DNA from: Streptomyces sp. CB02366
GTDB taxonomy: Bacteria > Actinomycetota > Actinomycetes > Streptomycetales > Streptomycetaceae
DNA: 64,000 nt
Assembly: GCF_001905905.1 (NCBI RefSeq)
Contig: NZ_LIVT01000004.1
Span: 317,970 to 381,969 of the forward strand
Reading direction: 5' to 3'
Shown here: positions 56,301-64,000 of the stretch, one piece after another
Position numbering within the stretch: position 1 is the first letter of the stretch
How the letters are laid out: the number at the start of each line of letters is the position of its first letter
Made by a program: the position numbers and the translations under genes
The notes under the pieces: generated by a model
What the model was told of the DNA's origin: nothing
Databases searched by the model: none
Seen by the model: the letters and a program-made list of their open reading frames with translations, nothing else

Positions 56301-57857
56301 GTGACTGCTCTCACTCTCAGCACTGCCGGTGCGGCGACGCTGCGCGCCGACGCACTCGTCGTCGGCGTCGCCAAGGGCACTGGGCCGAAGCCCGGCCTGG
56401 TCCTCGCACCGGGTTCCGAGGCCGTGGACAAGGCGTTCGACGGAAAGCTCGCCGCCGTCCTGGAGACCCTCGGCGCCACCGGTGCCGAGGGCGAACTGAC
56501 CAAGCTGCCCGCCGCGTCCGGCCTCAAGGCCCCGGTCGTCGTCGCGGTCGGCCTCGGTCCGGTCCCGGACAAGGAGGACGCGTACGACGCCGAGGCGCTG
56601 CGCCGCGCGGCGGGCACCGCCGCCCGTGCGCTCTCCGGCGCCAAGAAGGCGGGCTTCGCGCTGCCCGCCGGCACGGTCGAGGACGCCGCCGCCGTCGCCG
56701 AGGGCGCGCTCCTGGGCGCGTACGCCTTCACCGCCTACCAGGGCGGCGAGGACAAGCTGGCCCCCAAGGACGCGAAGTCCAAGGACAGCGGCCCCAAGCA
56801 GCCCCTCGCCGAGGTGGTCCTGCTCGGCGGCAAGGCACGCGACAAGGCGTACAAGGCGGCCGTCGAGCGCGCCCTGGCGCTGGCCGAGGAGATCAACCGG
56901 GCCCGCGACCTGATCAACACCCCGCCGAACGACCTGTACCCCGAGTCCTTCGCCGCCGTGGCCACCGCCGCCGGCAAGGAGCACGGCATCAAGGTCCAGG
57001 TCCTCGACGAGAAGGCGCTCGTCAAGGGCGGCTACGGCGGCCTCCTGGGCGTCGGCCAGGGCTCGGCGAACGGCCCGCGCCTGGTGAAGCTCGCCTACAC
57101 GCACCCCAAGGCGGAGAAGACCCTGGCCCTCGTGGGCAAGGGCATCACCTACGACTCGGGCGGCATCTCGCTCAAGCCGGCCGGCCACAACGAGACGATG
57201 AAGTGCGACATGAGCGGTGCGGCCGCCGTGTTCGCCGCCGTGGTCGCGGCCGCCCGCCTGGGCCTGAAGGTCAACGTCACCGGCTGGCTGGCGCTGGCCG
57301 AGAACATGCCCTCCGGCAACGCCACCCGCCCCGGTGACGTGCTGCGCATGTACAGCGGCAAGACCGTCGAGGTCCTCAACACCGACGCCGAGGGCCGGCT
57401 CGTCCTGGCCGACGCGCTGACCCGCGCCTCGGAGGAGAAGCCGGACGCGATCGTCGACGTGGCGACCCTGACCGGCGCGATGGTGCTGGCGCTCGGCAAC
57501 CGCACCTTCGGCATCATGGCCAACGACGACGCCTTCCGTACGTCGATCCACGAGATCGCCGAGGAGGTCGGCGAGGCGTCCTGGCCGATGCCGCTCCCCG
57601 CCGACCTGCGCAAGGGCATGGACTCCCCCACCGCCGACATCGCCAACATGGGCGAGCGCATGGGCGGCGGCCTGGTGGCCGGCCTGTTCCTGAAGGAGTT
57701 CGTGGGCGAGGGCATCGCCTGGGCGCACCTGGACATCGCGGGCCCGGCCTTCCACGAGGGCGCTCCGTACGGCTACACGCCCAAGGGCGGCACCGGCTCC
57801 GCGGTCCGCACCCTGGTGCGCCTCGCCGAGCGCACCGCCGACGGCGACCTCGGCTGA
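56301..57857 (+). CDS. pepA: leucyl aminopeptidase (M17)
   Basis: 518 aa. C-terminal catalytic domain with metal and bicarbonate residues: GKGITYDSGGISLKPAGHNETMKCDMSGAAAV, NVTGWLALAENMPSGNATRPGDVLRMYSGKTVEVLNTDAEGRLVLADALTRA (NTDAEGRL signature), and WAHLDIAGPAF. The N-terminal domain (1-170) is less conserved. Cleaves N-terminal Leu and other residues; the mycobacterial counterpart PepB sits in the same region. GTG start at 56301. Confidence 0.95.
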   Translation: MTALTLSTAGAATLRADALVVGVAKGTGPKPGLVLAPGSEAVDKAFDGKLAAVLETLGATGAEGELTKLPAASGLKAPVVVAVGLGPVPDKEDAYDAEALRRAAGTAARALSGAKKAGFALPAGTVEDAAAVAEGALLGAYAFTAYQGGEDKLAPKDAKSKDSGPKQPLAEVVLLGGKARDKAYKAAVERALALAEEINRARDLINTPPNDLYPESFAAVATAAGKEHGIKVQVLDEKALVKGGYGGLLGVGQGSANGPRLVKLAYTHPKAEKTLALVGKGITYDSGGISLKPAGHNETMKCDMSGAAAVFAAVVAAARLGLKVNVTGWLALAENMPSGNATRPGDVLRMYSGKTVEVLNTDAEGRLVLADALTRASEEKPDAIVDVATLTGAMVLALGNRTFGIMANDDAFRTSIHEIAEEVGEASWPMPLPADLRKGMDSPTADIANMGERMGGGLVAGLFLKEFVGEGIAWAHLDIAGPAFHEGAPYGYTPKGGTGSAVRTLVRLAERTADGDLG

Positions 57858-57860
57858 GCC

Positions 57861-57910
57861 CGGGGGCGCCCGGCGGATCCCGACCGGACCCGTGGCGCCG
57901 GGCGCCCCCG
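57861..57910 (+). terminator. hairpin 1 after pepA
   Basis: Perfect 14-bp stem (57861-57874 with 57897-57910), a few bases after the stop. Confidence 0.6.
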
Positions 57911-57925
57911 AGCAGCGAGCCGACG

Positions 57926-57959
57926 CGTACGGCCCCGGGCATACGTCCGGGGCCGTACG
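57926..57959 (+). terminator. hairpin 2 after pepA
   Basis: Perfect 13-bp stem (57926-57938 with 57947-57959), 8-nt loop; tandem with hairpin 1. Confidence 0.6.
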
Positions 57960-58247
57960 TGTTGTCCGGGCGGGACCGGTGAGAAGAGAGAGGGGTTTCG
58001 CTCTCGACGAACACCGGCCGCATCCGTAGGCATCTACGCAGCAGTAACCCTCCGGAACGGACGATCATCCGTCCCGGACCCGGGCCCCGCGTCCCGCCCA
58101 CCGTCGACAAGTGCGAAGATGGGTTCTCGGCAGGACAGGGCCCCCACCACAGGGCCGAAGACAAAAGCGGCCGCACACCAGCCGACCGGCCGGTCACACC
58201 CCAGCGACGGGGCCCGGCGTACGGCGCACATGCATGGAGGACGTGAC

Positions 58248-59636
58248 GTGGCGAACGACGCCAGCACCGTTTTCGACCTAGTGATCCTCGGCGGTGGCAG
58301 TGGCGGTTACGCCGCGGCCCTGCGCGGAGCGCAGCTGGGCCTGGACGTCGCCCTGATCGAGAAGGGCAAGGTCGGCGGCACCTGCCTGCACAACGGCTGC
58401 ATTCCCACGAAGGCGCTGCTGCACGCGGGCGAGATCGCGGACCAGGCCCGCGAGTCGGCCCAGTTCGGCGTGAAGGCCACCTTCGAGGGCATCGACATGG
58501 AGGCCGTCAACAAGTACAAGGACGACGTGATCTCGGGCCTGTACAAGGGTCTCCAGGGTCTCATCGCCTCGCGCAAGGTCCACTACATCGAAGGCGAGGG
58601 CAAGCTGTCCTCCCCCACCTCGGTGGACGTGAACGGTCAGCGCGTCCAGGGCCGCCACGTGCTGCTGGCGACCGGCTCCGTGCCGAAGTCGCTGCCCGGC
58701 CTGGAGATCGACGGCAACCGGATCATCTCCTCGGACCACGCGCTGAAGCTCGACCGCGTCCCGAAGTCCGCGATCGTGCTGGGCGGCGGCGTCATCGGCG
58801 TCGAGTTCGCCTCCGCGTGGAAGTCCTTCGGCACCGAGGTCACCATCGTCGAGGGCCTCAAGCACCTCGTCCCGGTCGAGGACGAGAACAGCTCCAAGCT
58901 GCTGGAGCGCGCGTTCCGCAAGCGGGGCATCAAGTTCAACCTCGGCACCTTCTTCGACAAGGCCGAGTACACCCAGGACGGCGTCCGCGTGACGCTCGCC
59001 GACGGCAAGACCTTCGAGGCGGAGGTGCTGCTGGTCGCGATCGGCCGCGGCCCGGTCTCGCAGGGCCTCGGTTACGAGGAGCAGGGCGTCGCGATGGACC
59101 GCGGCTACGTCCTGGTCGACGAGTACATGCAGACCAACGTTCCGACGATCTCGGCCGTGGGCGACCTCGTCCCGACCCTCCAGCTCGCCCACGTCGGCTT
59201 CGCCGAGGGCATCCTGGTCGCCGAGCGCCTCGCCGGCCTCAAGACCGTCCCGGTCGACTACGACGGCGTGCCCCGGGTGACGTACTGCCACCCCGAGGTC
59301 GCCTCCGTCGGCATCACCGAGGCCAAGGCCAAGGAGATCTACGGCGCGGACAAGGTCGTCGCCCTCAAGTACAACCTCGCGGGCAACGGCAAGAGCAAGA
59401 TCCTGAAGACCGCGGGCGAGATCAAGCTCGTCCAGGTCAAGGACGGCGCCGTGGTCGGCGTCCACATGGTGGGCGACCGCATGGGCGAGCAGGTCGGCGA
59501 AGCCCAGCTGATCTACAACTGGGAGGCGCTGCCCGCCGAGGTCGCGCAGCTCATCCACGCACACCCGACGCAGAACGAGGCGATGGGCGAGGCTCACCTG
59601 GCGCTGGCCGGCAAGCCCCTCCACGCCCACGACTGA
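58248..59636 (+). CDS. lpd: dihydrolipoyl dehydrogenase (E3)
   Basis: 462 aa. FAD/NAD motifs FDLVILGGGSGGYAAALRGAQLG and the redox pair in GGTCLHNGCIPTKALLHAGE. The second dinucleotide loop is AIVLGGGVIGVEFASAWKSFG; C-terminal His-Glu in HAHPTQNEAMGEAHLAL. GTG at 58248 seven bases after GGAGG. It reoxidises dihydrolipoyl groups of the pyruvate and 2-oxoglutarate complexes. Together with the E2 gene 61 bp downstream it forms an operon. Confidence 0.95.
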   Translation: MANDASTVFDLVILGGGSGGYAAALRGAQLGLDVALIEKGKVGGTCLHNGCIPTKALLHAGEIADQARESAQFGVKATFEGIDMEAVNKYKDDVISGLYKGLQGLIASRKVHYIEGEGKLSSPTSVDVNGQRVQGRHVLLATGSVPKSLPGLEIDGNRIISSDHALKLDRVPKSAIVLGGGVIGVEFASAWKSFGTEVTIVEGLKHLVPVEDENSSKLLERAFRKRGIKFNLGTFFDKAEYTQDGVRVTLADGKTFEAEVLLVAIGRGPVSQGLGYEEQGVAMDRGYVLVDEYMQTNVPTISAVGDLVPTLQLAHVGFAEGILVAERLAGLKTVPVDYDGVPRVTYCHPEVASVGITEAKAKEIYGADKVVALKYNLAGNGKSKILKTAGEIKLVQVKDGAVVGVHMVGDRMGEQVGEAQLIYNWEALPAEVAQLIHAHPTQNEAMGEAHLALAGKPLHAHD

Positions 59637-59697
59637 CCCCCGGTCCCGGGCGCGACGACCGACCACTTCCGCATTTTCGTAAGGAGCAACTGAAACC

Positions 59698-61524
59698 ATG
59701 TCGGTTTCCGTAACCCTTCCGGCGCTCGGCGAGAGCGTCACCGAGGGCACTGTCACCCGTTGGCTGAAGGCCGAGGGCGAGCGCGTCGAGGCCGACGAGC
59801 CGCTGCTCGAGGTCTCGACCGACAAGGTCGACACCGAGATCCCGGCCCCCGCGTCCGGTGTGCTGACCTCCATCAAGGTCGCCGAGGACGAGACCGTCGA
59901 GGTCGGCGCCGAGCTGGCCGTCATCGACGACGGTTCCGGTGGCGGAGAGGCCGCGGCTCCGGCCGCCGAGGAGGCCCCGGCCGCCGAGCCCGCGTCCACC
60001 CCGGCCCCGCAGGCCGAGGAGGCGCCCACCGCCCCGTCGACCGAGACCGAGGCTCCGGCCCAGGCCCCGACCGCCGAGGCCGCCACCGGTGGTTCCTCCG
60101 CCGAGGGCACCGACGTCACCCTCCCCGCGCTCGGCGAGAGCGTCACCGAGGGCACCGTCACCCGCTGGCTCAAGGAGGTCGGCGAGGAGGTGGCCGAGGA
60201 CGAGCCGCTGCTCGAGGTCTCCACGGACAAGGTCGACACCGAGATCCCCGCCCCGGTCGCCGGTGTGCTGCTGGAGATCGTGGTCGGCGAGGACGAGACC
60301 GCCGAGGTCGGCGCCAAGCTCGCCGTGATCGGCGCCCCGGGCGCCGCTCCGAAGCAGGAGGCCCCGGCGCAGGAGGCGCCCAAGCAGGAGGCGCCGAAGC
60401 AGGAAGCCCCCGCCCCGGAGGCCCCGAAGCAGGAGGCGCCCAAGCAGGAGGCCCCGAAGCAGGAGGCGCCCGCTCCGGCCGCCCCCGCGGCCCCCGCCGC
60501 CCCGGCCCCGGCCCCGGCGCAGCCCGCCCCCGCCGCTCCGGCGCAGCCCGCCGCTCCGGCTCCCGCCGCGACCTCCGGTGACGACGGCGCGTACGTCACG
60601 CCGCTGGTCCGCAAGCTCGCGTCCGAGAACAACGTGGACCTCGGCTCGGTCAAGGGCACCGGCGTCGGCGGCCGCATCCGCAAGCAGGACGTCGTCGCCG
60701 CCGCGGAGGCCGCCAAGGCCGCCGCCGCTGCCCCGGCCCCCGCCGCGAGCGGCGGAGGCCAGACCGCCGCCAAGGCCGCGCCGAAGCTGGAGGCGTCCCC
60801 GCTGCGCGGTCAGACGGTCAAGATGACCCGCATGCGCAAGGTCATCGGCGACAACATGATGAAGGCCCTGCACTCGCAGGCCCAGCTGACCTCGGTCGTC
60901 GAGGTCGACATCACCAAGCTGATGAAGCTGCGCAACCAGGCGAAGGCCGCGTTCGCCGCCCGTGAGGGCGTCAAGCTGTCCCCGATGCCGTTCTTCGTGA
61001 AGGCGGCGGCCCAGGCGCTGAAGGCCCACCCGGTCATCAACGCCCGGATCAACGAGGACGAGGGCACCATCACGTACTTCGACTCGGAGAACATCGGCAT
61101 CGCCGTGGACGCCGAGAAGGGTCTGATGACCCCGGTCATCAAGGGTGCGGGCGACCTCAACATCGCCGGCATCTCCAAGAAGACCGCGGAGCTGGCGGGC
61201 AAGGCGCGCGGTGGCGGCCTGACGCCGGACGACATGTCCGGCGCCACCTTCACCATCAGCAACACCGGTTCGCGCGGCGCGCTGTTCGACACCGTCATCG
61301 TCCCGCCGAACCAGGCCGCCATCCTGGGCATCGGAGCGACGGTCCGCCGTCCCGTGGTCATCGACCACCCGGACCTCGGCGAGACCATCGCGGTGCGCGA
61401 CATGACGTACCTCTCGCTCTCCTACGACCACCGTCTGGTGGACGGCGCGGACGCCGCCCGCTACCTGACCTCGGTCAAGGCGATCCTGGAGGCCGGTGAG
61501 TTCGAGGTCGAGCTCGGCCTCTGA
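59698..61524 (+). CDS. sucB: 2-oxoacid dehydrogenase E2 (dihydrolipoyl acyltransferase) with two lipoyl domains
   Basis: 608 aa. Lipoyl domains 1 (residues 1-76, lipoyl Lys43) and 2 (139-214, Lys178) are nearly identical around EVSTDKVDTEIPAP. Ala/Pro-rich linkers follow; the second contains eight KQEAP-type pentapeptides (219-258). E3-binding domain (about 299-335: YVTPLVRKLASENNVDLGSVKGTGVGGRIRKQDVVAAA). Catalytic domain ends with LSYDHRLVDGADAARYL (His and Asp). In actinobacteria this E2 serves PDH with AceE and may also serve ODH, so sucB and aceF are both used for it. ATG at 59698. Confidence 0.93.
   Translation: MSVSVTLPALGESVTEGTVTRWLKAEGERVEADEPLLEVSTDKVDTEIPAPASGVLTSIKVAEDETVEVGAELAVIDDGSGGGEAAAPAAEEAPAAEPASTPAPQAEEAPTAPSTETEAPAQAPTAEAATGGSSAEGTDVTLPALGESVTEGTVTRWLKEVGEEVAEDEPLLEVSTDKVDTEIPAPVAGVLLEIVVGEDETAEVGAKLAVIGAPGAAPKQEAPAQEAPKQEAPKQEAPAPEAPKQEAPKQEAPKQEAPAPAAPAAPAAPAPAPAQPAPAAPAQPAAPAPAATSGDDGAYVTPLVRKLASENNVDLGSVKGTGVGGRIRKQDVVAAAEAAKAAAAAPAPAASGGGQTAAKAAPKLEASPLRGQTVKMTRMRKVIGDNMMKALHSQAQLTSVVEVDITKLMKLRNQAKAAFAAREGVKLSPMPFFVKAAAQALKAHPVINARINEDEGTITYFDSENIGIAVDAEKGLMTPVIKGAGDLNIAGISKKTAELAGKARGGGLTPDDMSGATFTISNTGSRGALFDTVIVPPNQAAILGIGATVRRPVVIDHPDLGETIAVRDMTYLSLSYDHRLVDGADAARYLTSVKAILEAGEFEVELGL
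60352..60471 (+). repeat. 15-bp tandem repeats encoding the KQEAP linker of E2
   Basis: Eight pentapeptide units (KQEAP, AQEAP, KQEAP, KQEAP, APEAP, KQEAP, KQEAP, KQEAP) coded by near-identical 15-mers; in frame. Likely length-variable. Confidence 0.85.
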
Positions 61525-61553
61525 ACGCCCCGGCTGTAACCAGCCTCACCAGC

Positions 61554-61590
61554 GGCGCCCCCGCCCGGAACCCTTCCGGACGGGGGCGCC
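61554..61590 (+). terminator. terminator after E2 gene
   Basis: 15-bp stem with one mismatch (61554-61568 with 61576-61590), 30 bp past the stop, followed by GCCGTATTGTCT. Confidence 0.7.
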
Positions 61591-61672
61591 GCCGTATTGT
61601 CTAACCACCACGGGAGGCCCACCGCCGCCGTGATGATGTAGGCAGCACCGGTCTGCCCTGAAGGAGCCCTCC

Positions 61673-62326
61673 ATGACCCCGCCCGTCGTCCACTCGCTGC
61701 GCGAACAGATCCGCGAGCACATCGTGGAGGGGATCGTCAGCGGGCGCTGGAAGCCGGGCGAGCGGATCGTGGAGCGCCGCATCGCCACCGAGCTGGAGGT
61801 CAGCCAGACGCCGGTGCGCGAGGCGCTGCGCGAACTGGAGACGCTGCGGCTGATCGAGTCGGCCCCCAACAAGGGCGTCCGGGTCCGCAACCTCACCGCC
61901 GCCGACCTGGAGGAGAGCTACCCGGTCCGGGCCGGCCTGGAGCAGATCGCGGCCGAGCTGGCGGCCCCGGTGCTCGGCCGGGACTGTTCGGCCCTGGAGC
62001 CCCATGTGGCCGCCCTGTACGAGGCGGACCGGCTGGCCGACGGCGAGGCCCAGGTGCGGCACACGGTCGGTTTCCACCGGGAGCTGGTGCGGGCCGCCGG
62101 GAACGCGGTGCTGCTGCACACCTGGGAGGGGCTGGGCATCGAGGTGTTCACGGCCCTGTCGATCCGCTGGCTGGGCACGGTGCAGAAGTCGTACGCGGAG
62201 GAGCACCAGACGCTCATCGACGCGTTCCTCGCCGGGGATCCGCACATCGGCGCCCTGGTGAAGGCGCACGTCCTGGGCTGCGCCCCGGCCCCCGAGCACT
62301 CCGAGGCGGCCGCCCCCACCGCGTAA
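61673..62326 (+). CDS. GntR-family regulator, FCD (FadR) subfamily
   Basis: 217 aa. Winged helix: VHSLREQIREHIVEGIVSGRWKPGERIVERRIATELEVSQTPVREALRELETLRLIESAPNKGVRVRNL. FCD ligand domain (about 85-205) contains EESYPVRAGLEQIAAELA, TVGFHRELVRAAGN and a metal-type His pair. Ligand probably a carboxylic acid. ATG at 61673, six bases after AAGGAG. It lies upstream of aceE on the same strand, so it may control pyruvate dehydrogenase or a related carboxylate pathway. No direct evidence. Confidence 0.88.
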   Translation: MTPPVVHSLREQIREHIVEGIVSGRWKPGERIVERRIATELEVSQTPVREALRELETLRLIESAPNKGVRVRNLTAADLEESYPVRAGLEQIAAELAAPVLGRDCSALEPHVAALYEADRLADGEAQVRHTVGFHRELVRAAGNAVLLHTWEGLGIEVFTALSIRWLGTVQKSYAEEHQTLIDAFLAGDPHIGALVKAHVLGCAPAPEHSEAAAPTA

Positions 62327-62360
62327 CGCCCCCCCTCCCGCGCCCCCGCCCCTCGCAGGA

Positions 62361-62433
62361 CTCACGGCTCACGGCTCACGGCTCACGGCTCACGGCTCAC
62401 GGCTCACGGCTCACGGCTCACGGCTCACGGCTC
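62361..62433 (+). repeat. ten tandem copies of CTCACGG
   Basis: 70 bp of perfect 7-mers plus CTC, starting 34 bp after the GntR stop. No other repeat like this is seen in the window. Likely strain-variable (VNTR). Confidence 0.95.
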
Positions 62434-62569
62434 GATCATCTGCCGCTCGGCCTGCTCTTCCGTGCAGGTCAGTGCCCCTTTTGCGGGTAATTTCGCGTCA
62501 CTCCGTGCCCCCTTTCGAGGCACCCCATGCCACTTTTCTTCGTATCGAGAAGTTTTGCCTTCAATCCTT

Positions 62570-62586
62570 TGATCGATCATCGATCA
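62570..62586. promoter_or_regulatory. 17-bp palindrome upstream of aceE
   Basis: TGATCGA, three bases TCA, TCGATCA: perfect 7-bp arms, 97 bp before the aceE ATG. Candidate operator for the adjacent GntR regulator or another dimeric factor. Confidence 0.45.
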
Positions 62587-62683
62587 GCGCCTTACAGTTC
62601 ACTTCGCGGGCCCACCGGCCCCATCGCCCTGTCCTGCCAGCCAGGGCCTTCTCCACCCCCCTCCTCTCCGGAAGGCGGCGATC

Positions 62684-64000
62684 ATGACCGACCCCGTAGG
62701 AAAGCTTCCGAGCGAGCTCGACCAGCTCCCGGACCGTGACCCCGAGGAGACCGCCGAGTGGGCGGCCTCCCTGGACGCCGTCACCAAGGCCGCCGGCCCG
62801 CACCGCGCCGCGTACCTCATGCGCCGGTCGCTGCAGCACGCCGAGGGCGCCGGTCTCGCGCTGCCCAAGCTGCTGGAGACCGACTACGTCAACACCATCC
62901 CGACCGCCGCCGAGCCCGCGTTCGACGGCGACCTGGAGATGGAGTCGCGGATCACCGCGTGGAACCGCTGGAACGCGGCCGCGATGGTCACCCGGGGCGC
63001 CCGGTACGGGGTCGGCGGCCACATCGCCACCTTCGCCTCGGCGGCCTGGCTCTACGAGACCGGCTTCAACCACTTCTTCCGCGGCAAGGAGGGGGACGGC
63101 TCCGGCGACCAGCTCTACATCCAGGGCCACGCCTCCCCCGGCATCTACGCCCGCGCCTTCCTGGACGGGCGGCTCACCGAGCAGCACCTCGACAACTTCC
63201 GCCAGGAGTCCGGTGGCGAGGGCCTGCCCTCCTACCCGCACCCGCGGCGGCTGCCCTGGCTGTGGGAGTTCCCCACCGTGTCGATGGGCCTCGGCCCGCT
63301 CTCGGCGATCTACCAGGCGCGCTTCAACCGCTACCTGGCCAACCGCAACATCAAGGACACGGCCGGCTCGCACGTCTGGGCGTTCCTGGGCGACGGCGAG
63401 ATGGACGAGCCCGAGTCGACGGCGGCCCTCGCACTGGCCTCCCGTGAGCAGCTCGACAACCTGACCTTCGTCATCAACTGCAACCTGCAGCGCCTCGACG
63501 GCCCGGTCCGCGCCAACTTCCGCGTGGTCCAGGAGCTGGAGGCGCAGTTCCGCGGGGCCGGCTGGAACGTCGTCAAGACGCTCTGGGGCAACGCCTGGGA
63601 CGAGCTGTTCCAGCTGGACACCCAGGGTGCGCTGCTGCGCCGCCTGCGCGAGGTCCCGGACGCGCAGTTCCAGACGTACGCCACCCGTGACGTCGCCTAC
63701 ATCCGCGAGCACTTCTTCGGCGCCGAGCCCGCGCTCGCCGAGCTGGCGAAGCTGCTGACCGACGCGAAGATCGCCGAGTGCTTCTACACCTCGCGCGGCG
63801 GCCACGAGGCCCGCAAGGTCTACGCGGCGTACCGGGCGGCGGTCGAGCACAAGGGCGCGCCGACCGTGATCCTGGCCCAGACGGTCAAGGGCTACACCCT
63901 CGGCAAGGGCTTCGAGTCCAAGAACGCCAACCACCAGATGAAGAAGCTGTCGATCGACGAGTTCAAGGGCATGCGCGAGCTGCTCGGCCTCCCGATCCCC
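62684..64000 (+). CDS. aceE: pyruvate dehydrogenase E1 component, homodimeric type (3' truncated by window)
   Basis: First 439 codons; the gene continues past the window. ATG at 62684, eight bases after GGAAGG. Typical AceE sequence: AWNRWNAAAMVTRG, GGHIATFASAAWLYETGFNHFFRG, and the thiamine diphosphate motif GDGEMDEPES...NCNLQRLDGPVR. Then SRGGHEARKVYAAYRAAVEHKGAPTVILAQTVKGYTLGKGFESKNANHQMKK. Decarboxylates pyruvate and passes the acetyl group to E2 lipoyl domains. The upstream E2 and E3 genes complete the complex. Confidence 0.96.
   Translation, partial: MTDPVGKLPSELDQLPDRDPEETAEWAASLDAVTKAAGPHRAAYLMRRSLQHAEGAGLALPKLLETDYVNTIPTAAEPAFDGDLEMESRITAWNRWNAAAMVTRGARYGVGGHIATFASAAWLYETGFNHFFRGKEGDGSGDQLYIQGHASPGIYARAFLDGRLTEQHLDNFRQESGGEGLPSYPHPRRLPWLWEFPTVSMGLGPLSAIYQARFNRYLANRNIKDTAGSHVWAFLGDGEMDEPESTAALALASREQLDNLTFVINCNLQRLDGPVRANFRVVQELEAQFRGAGWNVVKTLWGNAWDELFQLDTQGALLRRLREVPDAQFQTYATRDVAYIREHFFGAEPALAELAKLLTDAKIAECFYTSRGGHEARKVYAAYRAAVEHKGAPTVILAQTVKGYTLGKGFESKNANHQMKKLSIDEFKGMRELLGLPIP

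Larger units (their letters stand above)
57858..58247. other. pepA-lpd intergenic region with two hairpins and the lpd leader
   Basis: 390 bp. Two strong hairpins at 57861-57910 and 57926-57959 end the pepA transcript; the rest (57970-58247) is the lpd promoter/leader. I see no clear operator in it. Confidence 0.5.
62327..62683. other. intergenic region between the GntR gene and aceE
   Basis: 357 bp without a gene. Holds the (CTCACGG)10 repeat at 62361-62433, an AT-richer stretch around 62530-62600 and a 17-bp palindrome at 62570-62586. Probably the aceE promoter region. Confidence 0.5.

Noticed and set aside
58278..60773. Minus-strand frame with repeated GASCFGASCLGASC-like peptides
   Set aside because: Antisense image of the repeated KQEAP/Ala-Pro linker of the E2 gene, not a real Cys-rich protein.
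62361..62433. CRISPR-like array
   Set aside because: Units are 7 bp without spacers; a simple tandem repeat.

Overview
The window is chromosomal DNA from a Streptomyces (high-GC actinobacterium). GC content is very high with strongly G/C-biased third codon positions, starts are often GTG (also TTG and probably CTG), many genes overlap by 4 bp (ATGA/GTGA), and the gene set and order match the region of the S. coelicolor chromosome that carries macRS, glkA, qcr/cta, pspA, lpd-sucB and aceE. Many genes also have counterparts in the same order in mycobacteria (plsC, SRPBCC, fadD15, pimB, a GT87 mannosyltransferase-like gene, NlpC/P60, trpD, qcr/cta, adoK, erpA, cobT/cobS, pepB, dlaT), so most of this is an old conserved core. 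I see no phage, IS element, CRISPR array, tRNA or rRNA. All gene identities come from reading the translations; no database search was run.

Layout. 1-5.9 kb: end of an anthranilate synthase, a D-2-hydroxyacid dehydrogenase, the MacRS-type two-component system, PlsC and an esterase. 5.9-10.9 kb: EEP-family hydrolase, glucokinase, a small conserved protein, a deviant ArsA-like ATPase paired with an SRPBCC protein, and a metallophosphoesterase. 11.1-21 kb: envelope block: acyl-CoA ligase, PimB-like mannosyltransferase, GT87 membrane protein, a metallopeptidase-like protein and two NlpC/P60 hydrolases. One hydrolase has a structured leader containing pieces of the c-di-AMP (ydaO) riboswitch. A NYN-domain protein and a zinc-ribbon protein follow. 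21.2-25.2 kb: rhomboid protease, stand-alone RAM-domain protein, a SufS-like enzyme behind a clear SAM-IV riboswitch, and trpD.

25.3-34.6 kb: the aerobic respiratory chain, ctaE-qcrCAB and ctaCDF, separated by an L,D-transpeptidase and a degenerate receiver protein. 34.9-41.2 kb: a cysteine desulfurase-TusA fusion, adenosine kinase, two unknown proteins, erpA and nadA; with the SAM-IV-controlled enzyme this makes a sulfur and Fe-S theme next to Fe-S-rich respiratory genes. 41.4-46.8 kb: a large RND permease and a second two-component system. 46.9-51.5 kb: PspA/PspAA, a DUF3043-type membrane protein, a methyltransferase, an HtrA-like protease and a small protein.

51.6-56.1 kb: late cobalamin genes with unusual features: CobU fused to a degenerate metallo-beta-lactamase-like domain, a CobT-family protein lacking the expected catalytic glutamate, and CobS. 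56.3-64 kb: leucyl aminopeptidase, then the 2-oxoacid dehydrogenase block: lpd, a two-lipoyl-domain E2, a GntR/FCD regulator and the start of aceE, with a ten-copy 7-bp tandem repeat and a 17-bp palindrome between regulator and aceE. No whole new system is evident. The best leads are the abbreviated ydaO-like leader, the altered CobT/CobU pair and several perfect palindromes at respiratory and pyruvate-dehydrogenase promoters.
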